Assembly (NCBI GenBank): GCA_946540735.1
Contig: CAMNIN010000011.1
Span: 1 to 64,000, forward strand
Direction: 5' to 3'
Length of the DNA: 64,000 bases
DNA from: an uncultured Prevotellaceae bacterium
GTDB lineage: Bacteria; Bacteroidota; Bacteroidia; Bacteroidales; Bacteroidaceae
Below are positions 8,620 to 14,365 of the stretch, in pieces. Below the pieces are notes generated by a model. The model had not been told where the DNA came from. It worked only from the letters and a program-made list of their open reading frames with translations, and searched no databases. Position 1 is the stretch's first letter. Each line of letters opens with the position of its first letter. The translations under genes and the position numbers were made by a program.

Positions 8620-8709
8620 CCTTGGCGCGACATTTTGAGCATTTTGGATAGAATAAACACGAAAAGAGGGTGCACGTCACTGAGGCGTGCTTCCCAAATT
8701 CACTATTCT
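8609..8709. repeat. Downstream flank of the small-gene cassette, copy B
   Basis: Matches 3770-3833 and 3880-3916 (copy A) but lacks the 46 bases that complete the terminator hairpin there. GAGGGTG is joined directly to CACGTCACTGAGG at 8672/8673. Confidence 0.85.
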
Positions 8710-8711
8710 TG

Positions 8712-8906
8712 TCATAGAGAATCCCTTGTTCTGTCTATACCTTTTGAGGAGAGACTTTCTGGGTCGTAACCATTATCTTCGAAATCGAGATTCGTGTCAT
8801 TCGAAAGTACTTCAGTGGCACTACCGTCGTCGATACCAATCATTGTGTCATCCAACTCTGGCAGAACAACGTTTATCTTCGGCGCGATATATGGTTTCTT
8901 GTTCAT
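8712..8906 (-). CDS. Small acidic protein, paralog of the gene at 3920-4117
   Basis: A 64-residue protein: MNKKPYIAPK, then VVLPELDDTMIGIDDGSATE, and a divergent acidic end. The first half is nearly the same as in the protein at 3920-4117, while the second half differs, so both copies appear to be under selection rather than decaying. It is preceded by a 12-codon remnant of a BspA-like gene end and followed by copy B of the flank. It therefore belongs to a second BspA-small gene cassette whose large gene was lost. Its function is unknown. Confidence 0.7.
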   Translation of the reverse strand: MNKKPYIAPKINVVLPELDDTMIGIDDGSATEVLSNDTNLDFEDNGYDPESLSSKGIDRTRDSL

Positions 8907-8913
8907 AGTGATA

Positions 8914-8952
8914 TTAACGAATATATACCTTCTTTCCGTTCACGATATAGAT
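8914..8952 (-). pseudogene. Remnant of a lost BspA-like gene: last 12 codons and stop
   Basis: The minus strand reads IYIVNGKKVYIR and a stop, identical in DNA to the last 12 codons of the BspA-like gene. The identity continues through the spacer into small gene 2 and stops sharply at 8952/8953 (4163/4164 in the intact copy). The fragment shows that a second large gene once stood here. Confidence 0.85.
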
Positions 8953-8956
8953 GCAT

Positions 8957-8965
8957 GCAAAATTA
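8957..8965 (-). promoter_or_regulatory. Possible -7 box for small gene 2
   Basis: The minus strand reads TAATTTTGC. A TTG at 8982-8984 is 16 bp upstream, shorter than usual. It sits 5 bp beyond the deletion junction at 8952/8953, so it could be the former promoter of the lost large gene, now driving the small gene. Confidence 0.4.
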
Positions 8966-9087
8966 TAAAATAAAAACCAGACAAGAATTAACAATTCGTT
9001 AAGATTGTTTAATAGTCGAATAATTGTGCCAATGATTTGGTAAAATCAAAAAAACAGAATGAGAATGATCAAATAAGCAGATCATAA

Positions 9088-9147
9088 TACCTCAAAAACA
9101 CCGAATGAAATACCTCAACGACACCGAATGAAAAACCTCAAGAAACA
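9088..9147. repeat. 23-bp direct repeats between divergent promoters
   Basis: Units at 9088-9110 and 9111-9133 share TACCTCAA..ACACCGAATG and then AAA; a partial third unit (AACCTCAAGAAAC) starts at 9134. They end 10 bp before the -33 element of the flavoprotein promoter, where an operator could lie. Confidence 0.6.
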
Positions 9148-9156
9148 AGATTTTTC

Positions 9157-9188
9157 TTGCATAATCCTAATATTTACATTATCTTTGC
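9157..9188 (+). promoter_or_regulatory. Promoter of the HI0933-type flavoprotein gene
   Basis: TTG at 9157-9159, 20 bp spacing and TATCTTTGC at 9180-9188: a good Bacteroidota promoter. The leader to ATG 9332 is about 140 bases. Confidence 0.7.
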
Positions 9189-9331
9189 AATCAATTTAAA
9201 GCACGGATATACACCCGCCCTGATGGGGTAAAGACTATACCATCGTACATGACGAGATGGCACAGTCAACAAAACATTTGCATTGATAACATTTCCTCTT
9301 GACTAATCATTATTGGAAACCCTGAAGGCGT

Positions 9332-10531
9332 ATGAGAACAGCTATTATCGGCGGAGGGGCGGCAGGTTTTTTCCTGGCCGTCAACCTCAAGGAAATGTGT
9401 CCGGAAATGGATGTCACAATCCTTGAGAAAAGCAGCCGCATCCTGAAGAAAGTCGAGATCTCGGGCGGCGGACGGTGCAACTGCACCAACACTTTCGAAG
9501 GAATCACCGACCTCAGTGCGGTGTATCCCCGCGGGCACCGCCTGATGCGACGGCTGATGAACCTTTTCGACCACCGCGACGCCTACCAGTGGTTTGAACG
9601 CCACGGGGTGCCCCTGATGGTGCAGAGCGACCACTGCGTTTTCCCCCAATCGCAAGACTCCCACTCCATCACGAGCTGCCTGCTCCAACATGCCCGGCAA
9701 AACGGGGTGCGCATCCTCACCCACCACCCCATCACGGGAATGGCAGACCTCGACGGCTATGATTTCAAAGTCATCGCTACGGGCGGACTGCCCCACAACG
9801 GAGCGATGGACTGGCTCCGTGAAGCAGGACACGAGATGGAGCCGCCCGTGCCCTCGCTGTTCTCACTCAGCGTGGAAGACCCGCAGCTGAAAGAGCTGAT
9901 GGGTCTGGTGGCAGACCATGCCACAGTGCAACTGCCTCAGACGAAGATCCGCGCGCAAGGACCGCTCCTGATTACCCATTGGGGACTGAGCGGCCCGGTC
10001 ATTCTCAAACTCACGAGCCACGCCGCCCGCATTCTGCGCGAAAAGGACTACCACACGACGCTTCTTGTGAACTGGACAGGGCAGACGGAATCTGACGTGA
10101 GAGATGCCATCATGGACTTCACCATCCTCCACCGATTGAAACAGTTGCCGAGCATGCCACCTTTCGGTCTGACCCGCCGCTTATGGCACCATATCCTCGG
10201 GAAAAGTATCGCCGAGAAAGCCACAATGCGGTGGAGCGACTTGAGCCGGAAAGAACTCAACCGCATCATCAACACCCTGGTCAATGATGAGATCGCCATC
10301 ACGGGGAGAGCACCTTTTCAAGACGAGTTTGTCACCTGTGGCGGCATCTCACTCAAGAGCATCCAGCCCACCTCCCTTGAGAGCCGCACTTGTAGCCGCC
10401 TCTACTTTGCCGGTGAGGTGCTTGACATCGACGGCATCACCGGTGGTTTCAATTTTCAAGCTGCCTGGACCACCGCCTACACCGTAGCCCAAGCCATTGC
10501 TTCTTGCGCTCAAAAAATGGATAGAGAATGA
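9332..10531 (+). CDS. HI0933/BaiN-family FAD-dependent oxidoreductase
   Basis: A 399-residue cytoplasmic flavoprotein. IIGGGAAGFFLAVNL at residues 5-19 is the dinucleotide-binding fold, ISGGGRCNCTN near residue 46 is the marker of the HI0933 family, and the end YFAGEVLDIDGITGGFNFQ is the second FAD-contacting motif of the same family. Length fits the usual 390-420. Members are oxidoreductases of mostly unknown substrate; a few reduce steroid-type enones. It has its own promoter and ends 50 bp from the convergent barrel-protein gene. Family is sure, substrate unknown. Confidence 0.9.
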   Translation: MRTAIIGGGAAGFFLAVNLKEMCPEMDVTILEKSSRILKKVEISGGGRCNCTNTFEGITDLSAVYPRGHRLMRRLMNLFDHRDAYQWFERHGVPLMVQSDHCVFPQSQDSHSITSCLLQHARQNGVRILTHHPITGMADLDGYDFKVIATGGLPHNGAMDWLREAGHEMEPPVPSLFSLSVEDPQLKELMGLVADHATVQLPQTKIRAQGPLLITHWGLSGPVILKLTSHAARILREKDYHTTLLVNWTGQTESDVRDAIMDFTILHRLKQLPSMPPFGLTRRLWHHILGKSIAEKATMRWSDLSRKELNRIINTLVNDEIAITGRAPFQDEFVTCGGISLKSIQPTSLESRTCSRLYFAGEVLDIDGITGGFNFQAAWTTAYTVAQAIASCAQKMDRE

Positions 10532-10538
10532 TAAACAA

Positions 10539-10561
10539 GAGACGCCTCAATGCGACGTCTC
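10539..10561. terminator. Palindromic REP-type element between convergent genes
   Basis: GAGACGCCTCA (10539-10549) and TGCGACGTCTC (10551-10561) form an imperfect stem. A near-identical element lies at 44091-44113, also right after a gene. It sits between two convergent genes and may serve as a two-way terminator. Confidence 0.6.
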
Positions 10562-10581
10562 TACTTTCTTATGGGATGGAC

Positions 10582-11880
10582 TCATCGGTTCAGGTGCAGG
10601 CGCAGGCCGAATTCGAGGGAGGGAGCCAGTGGATGCTTTTTGTAATAATGCTCCAGACTGGTGCCGTCGTCGAAATAATAACCCAGTGAGGGTTGCGCAT
10701 AGATGCCAAACTGCGGAGAGATGACATATTCCGCTCCGGCAGACGCATGGACGGACCACTGCCAGGGACTGTCGTTGAGGCATTTCTCCACCGTCGCACC
10801 GCCCGAGACATAGAGCTGGAAGCGATGTGAGGACCAGAACCGCCAGGCCAAACCCAAAGGGATACCGAGATAATGGAGTTTCTGGTCGGTGACGGATTCA
10901 GGATAAAGCGACAGGCTGAACTGTGAATAGAGATAAGTGTAGGAAACGCCGCTGAGAAGAGTCAGGCGAGGAGATAACTTATAGTCCATGCTCACCCCGA
11001 AACGGACCGGGAGATGATGCTTCGACACATAGTCGGTGAGGGTATAAGACCCTTGGACATCGCTAGAATTCGTCATTTCTCCCGGACCGTTGTAATCCAA
11101 ATAGACACGCCCGGTGCGCGAAGAGTTGGTTTGTGCAGCCAACAGTCCTCCTGAGGCATTAACACCAATTGACCACTTGGTGGAAGCTTCTACAGAGGAC
11201 TGGCGGGCTACCCTGATACCATCGTCACCAGGGAGCAGGACTTCAGACTCCTGCCACTTCGGTTGGTGCCCGGATATTTGTTCCGACTCGCTCTTCTGTC
11301 CGGACTGATCGTCCGTCTTCTCTGCCAGTTGCCGGTTTTCCTCTTGTTCTATCTCCAGAGACCCGCTTTCGGAAGAAATATGTTGAGCGACTTGATTGTC
11401 ATGGGATGCCGGCACCGTGGCACTCGGCACCGTGGCACTTTTGTCATCGGCCGCCTTGTCCGAACCGTGGTCGGCCGCATGGCTGACAGTCATGAGAGGA
11501 ACTACCTCCTGCGGGGTCTTCTCTATAGCTTCCTCCTGCGAGGTCTTTCCAATGACTCCCTCCTGCGGGGTCTCTCCTGTGGGATGAGTCTCTTGGGAAA
11601 GAGAAGGAGAGGTTTGAAGAGCCACTGCCCCATCCTGCGGCAACGAATCGTCGCTATCGCTATCGTAGAAGACAAAGAATCCGGCAAGAGCCAGAACAGC
11701 TGCCGCTGCCGCCAACGCCCATCGTCTCAAGACAATCGGTTTGCGCACGGGCTCAGGTCTGAGAATCAAGTCAGGCTCCAAGCCCATCTGCTCGCAGATG
11801 CCATCCCACAGTCCAGCAGGCGGAGCCTTCCGATGCCCTGCCAACTTTTGCCTCATTCTATCAGTCCAGTTATTATTCAT
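10582..11880 (-). CDS. Inner-membrane-anchored protein with C-terminal outer-membrane-type barrel domain, partner of the sigma factor
   Basis: The start at 11880 is chosen because its ATG overlaps the sigma factor's stop (ATGA); product 432 residues. The first 50 residues are polar and basic (NWTDRMRQKLAGHRKAPPAG), followed by one membrane segment (about 50-72, RRWALAAAAAVLALAGFFVF). A long acidic, low-complexity linker follows, with a tandem repeat around KTPQE/KTSQE encoded by 30-bp units near 11505-11580. The last 170 residues are beta-rich with alternating residues (RFGVSMDYKLSPRLTLLSGV), like PF13568-type barrels. In Bacteroidota such proteins often stand after ECF sigma genes in place of a classic anti-sigma factor. 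A role in holding or releasing the sigma factor is inference. Confidence 0.75.
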   Translation of the reverse strand: MNNNWTDRMRQKLAGHRKAPPAGLWDGICEQMGLEPDLILRPEPVRKPIVLRRWALAAAAAVLALAGFFVFYDSDSDDSLPQDGAVALQTSPSLSQETHPTGETPQEGVIGKTSQEEAIEKTPQEVVPLMTVSHAADHGSDKAADDKSATVPSATVPASHDNQVAQHISSESGSLEIEQEENRQLAEKTDDQSGQKSESEQISGHQPKWQESEVLLPGDDGIRVARQSSVEASTKWSIGVNASGGLLAAQTNSSRTGRVYLDYNGPGEMTNSSDVQGSYTLTDYVSKHHLPVRFGVSMDYKLSPRLTLLSGVSYTYLYSQFSLSLYPESVTDQKLHYLGIPLGLAWRFWSSHRFQLYVSGGATVEKCLNDSPWQWSVHASAGAEYVISPQFGIYAQPSLGYYFDDGTSLEHYYKKHPLAPSLEFGLRLHLNR

Positions 11881-12419
11881 CGTCTTTTGTCCATGAGTTC
11901 TTTGATTCTTTTCGACAGAAGCCGTTTGGCACAATGGAATTGAGAGGCCGACGAAGCCTCCTTGATGCCCAACAGTTCTGCGATTTTCTTGTGAGGATAG
12001 TTCTCAAATACATAGAGGTTGAGCACCGTGCGGTATCCGTCAGGAAGTTGGCTGATCAAATGGTGAAGCTCGTCTGCAGAGATCCAGTCGACATCAGGTT
12101 TCTCCTCTTCAATTGGCAACACATTAGTCTTCTGGATATCAGCGAATTGCAACCGTTTATGCTCTCGCAGGAAATGAAGAGCCTCGTTGACCACCACCCT
12201 CACCATCCATCCCTCGAAGGAAGGTTGGCTGCGGTATTCAAACTGCGGAAGCGACGTGAAGATTTTCACGAAACTGTTCTGCAGCACGTCTTTTGCATCA
12301 TCTTCCGATGGCACATAGCGGTAGCATACCGACGAGAGCCGATCTACATATTTCTGGTAGAGTTCGCTCATCGCCCGTTGGTCATGGTTCTGTATGCGCT
12401 CAACGAGTTTTTTCGACAT
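11877..12419 (-). CDS. ECF-type RNA polymerase sigma factor
   Basis: A 180-residue sigma-70-family protein with region 2 (ELYQKYVDRLSSVCYRYVPS then EDDAKDVLQNSFVKIF, about residues 20-60) and region 4 (LISQLPDGYRTVLNLYVFEN followed by the HTH HKKIAELLGIKEASSASQFH, about 120-165). Region 3 is absent, as in ECF factors. It overlaps the membrane/barrel protein gene by 4 bp, so the two form an operon and probably a signalling pair for envelope state. It is divergent from the serpin gene (145 bp between starts), a possible but untested target. Confidence 0.9.
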   Translation of the reverse strand: MSKKLVERIQNHDQRAMSELYQKYVDRLSSVCYRYVPSEDDAKDVLQNSFVKIFTSLPQFEYRSQPSFEGWMVRVVVNEALHFLREHKRLQFADIQKTNVLPIEEEKPDVDWISADELHHLISQLPDGYRTVLNLYVFENYPHKKIAELLGIKEASSASQFHCAKRLLSKRIKELMDKRR

Positions 12420-12564
12420 GCTATCTTAGTCAGTTACTTGAATAATACAAAGAAAAGGATTTCTTGTATGTCACGTTTCCGCAATTTAGGTTTTTTAACA
12501 AAATTCTATACAAGAAAGTGCCTTTCGCCGCATTATTTCAGCAGAAACCCAAAAACAAGAAACC

Positions 12565-13869
12565 ATGAAGAAAAAGAATCTGCTATTAATGACAGCTATC
12601 GCCATCAGCGGCATTCTGCTGTCGTGCTCCTCATCGGATACCGAGGAGTATTCAGACGAGACAAAAAAAATCGTAAACATGATGTCGGAGCCACGAAGCA
12701 TCCAACTGACAGACGAGCAAAAGATCTTTGTCGTCGACAACAACGGCTTCGCCCTGAAATTCCTCGATTCGGCCAACCGGGCAAATCCCAGCGGCAAGAG
12801 CTACATCTACTCACCGCTGAGCATCACCTACGTACTGGGAATGGTGAACGCAGCAGCGACAGGCCAGACAGAACAAGAGTTGGAAGAGACCCTGGGATTC
12901 CACAAGGGAGGCATACAGGCCGTCAACGACTACTGCAAGAACCTCATTGAGAATCTACCCAAGGTAGATGAGCAAGTGACGCTGGACATCGCCAATGCCA
13001 TTTTCGTCAACCAAAACAAAGCCAAGCTGAAAGCACAATATCAGCAGGAAATGCAGCACTATTACGACGCCAAAGCCGAAGCCCTTGACTTCAGGTCGTC
13101 AAAGACCCTTGACCACATCAATGGCTGGTGCAACGACAAAACCAAAGGTATGATTCCCACCATCCTTGAAGATGTAGACCCCGACATGATCTCCTACCTC
13201 CTCAACGCCATCTATTTCAAGGCCGACTGGTCATCAAAATTCGACCCGAAAAACACCCGAAAGGAGGCCTTCACCACAGAAAGCGGAACCACCAAGCAAC
13301 CGATGATGCACCAGACAGTACTCATCAACTACACCCACAACGACACGTTCGCCGCCGTCAAGCTTCCCTATGGCAATGGGATGTGGAACATGACCGTACT
13401 GTTGCCTGAAAACGGGAAGAGCACAGGCGACGTGATCAGTGCGATGGCAGGAGACAACCAATTCCTGGCGCAACACCTCGACAATGCGATGAGGCCCCAT
13501 GAGGTGGACCTGAAACTACCGAGGTTTGACACCACCTCGGACACCAACAAACTATTGGAAGGCCAACTTATCGGCCTGCTTCAGCGGATGGGCATCAAGT
13601 TGGCCTTTGACATGGAACGCTCACAAATCCCCAACATGTGCGAAGACAGGAATCTGTACATCAACATAATGCGCCAGAAGGCAGCCATCGAAGTGAACGA
13701 AAAGGGATCTGAAGCCGCTGCCGTCACCATAGCCGGAGTAACAGAAAACTCAATGGGACCTATCGAATACCCCAAGGCTACCTTTCATGCCAACCGTCCG
13801 TTCGTCTATATCATCAGCGAGGCCTCCTCGGATGTCATCCTCTTCGTCGGCAAATACACCGGAGAATAA
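12565..13869 (+). CDS. Serpin, surface lipoprotein
   Basis: A 434-residue serine-protease inhibitor. The signal peptide ends in the lipobox ILLSC, so Cys21 would be lipidated. Serpin signatures are visible: SPLSITYVLGMVNAAATGQT, NAIYFKADWSSKFD, the hinge VNEKGSEAAAVT (about residues 373-384) and the C-terminal FHANRPFVYIISEASSDVIL then FVGKYT. The small residues in the hinge are those needed for loop insertion, so it is probably an inhibitory serpin. Gut Bacteroidota and bifidobacterial serpins are known to act on host or competing proteases. The target here cannot be told; the loop after the hinge reads IAGVTENSMG. Confidence 0.93.
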   Translation: MKKKNLLLMTAIAISGILLSCSSSDTEEYSDETKKIVNMMSEPRSIQLTDEQKIFVVDNNGFALKFLDSANRANPSGKSYIYSPLSITYVLGMVNAAATGQTEQELEETLGFHKGGIQAVNDYCKNLIENLPKVDEQVTLDIANAIFVNQNKAKLKAQYQQEMQHYYDAKAEALDFRSSKTLDHINGWCNDKTKGMIPTILEDVDPDMISYLLNAIYFKADWSSKFDPKNTRKEAFTTESGTTKQPMMHQTVLINYTHNDTFAAVKLPYGNGMWNMTVLLPENGKSTGDVISAMAGDNQFLAQHLDNAMRPHEVDLKLPRFDTTSDTNKLLEGQLIGLLQRMGIKLAFDMERSQIPNMCEDRNLYINIMRQKAAIEVNEKGSEAAAVTIAGVTENSMGPIEYPKATFHANRPFVYIISEASSDVILFVGKYTGE

Positions 13870-13984
13870 AAAAAAGGATTAGTTTGTGGGCACGGTTCTC
13901 CGTTTATCGGGATTCTTGGATAAGCCAAGCGTGACCTTAAGGGTGCAGGGCGCCAAATCCCGAAGAACGGGGAACGGGTGCTTC

Positions 13985-14270
13985 TCGGATTACAAATCCG
14001 ATGTTCTCTGCATCGGGATTACAAATCCCGATGAACCACGGGCTTACATCGGATTACAAAACTTGTTCAGTCGGATTTGCTGCTCGGCACCCTTGTTCGG
14101 TCGGATTTGTAATCCGACCGCATTGAGTGTAAGCATTTTTAATGCGCTTTTATCGGATTACAAATCCTGATACTCATTGCATCGGGATTACAAATCCCGA
14201 TGAACTGCGTGCTTTTATCGGATTACAAATCCTGATACTCATTGCATCGGGATTACAAATCCCGATGAAC
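13985..14270. repeat. REP-like palindrome array
   Basis: The region 13870-14365 has no gene. It holds repeated palindromes: TCGGATTACAAATCCGA at 13985-14001; TCGGGATTACAAATCCCGA at 14013-14031, 14182-14200 and 14247-14265; GTCGGATTTGTAATCCGAC at 14100-14118; plus half-sites near 14048 and 14080. A 65-bp unit is tandemly repeated at 14146-14210 and 14211-14270. Each palindrome has 7-9-bp arms around a 3-base centre (ACA or TGT). Reading frames across this region are only translations of the repeat. It resembles REP/BIME clusters moved by IS200-like transposases; no such transposase gene is in the window. Confidence 0.85.
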
Positions 14271-14338
14271 GGGGAGAGTTGCAACATTTCAGTAAACATT
14301 GGAAACAAGAGGAGTAGGTGCATAAAAAACTTTTTCTG

Positions 14339-14347
14339 TATCTTTGC
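14339..14347 (+). promoter_or_regulatory. -7 box of the GH30 gene
   Basis: TATCTTTGC, exact match to TAnnTTTGC, 18 bp before ATG 14366. It excludes the longer frame starting at 14318. No clear -33 element is visible. Confidence 0.65.
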
Positions 14348-14365
14348 AGGCAAATTGGCAAAAAG

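Larger units (their letters stand above)
8355..8711. other. Intergenic region between the BspA gene and small gene 2
   Basis: This 357-bp stretch holds the BspA promoter, a GC-rich hairpin and copy B of the cassette flank. Between about 8425 and 8590 I see no further structure. The terminator present in copy A is missing here, so transcripts of small gene 2 may run on into the BspA gene. Confidence 0.6.
8907..9331. other. Intergenic region between small gene 2 and the flavoprotein gene
   Basis: This 425-bp AT-rich stretch holds the BspA-tail remnant, a possible minus-strand promoter, a 23-bp direct repeat and the plus-strand promoter of the flavoprotein gene. The rest, including the roughly 140-base leader before 9332, shows no clear riboswitch or reading frame. 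Confidence 0.6.

Noticed and set aside
9189..9331. Riboswitch in the leader of the flavoprotein gene
   Set aside because: Only weak, imperfect hairpins are visible, and no known aptamer core was recognised.
13985..14270. Possible CRISPR array
   Set aside because: The units are short symmetric palindromes with irregular spacing, the spacers repeat each other, and no cas genes are near.
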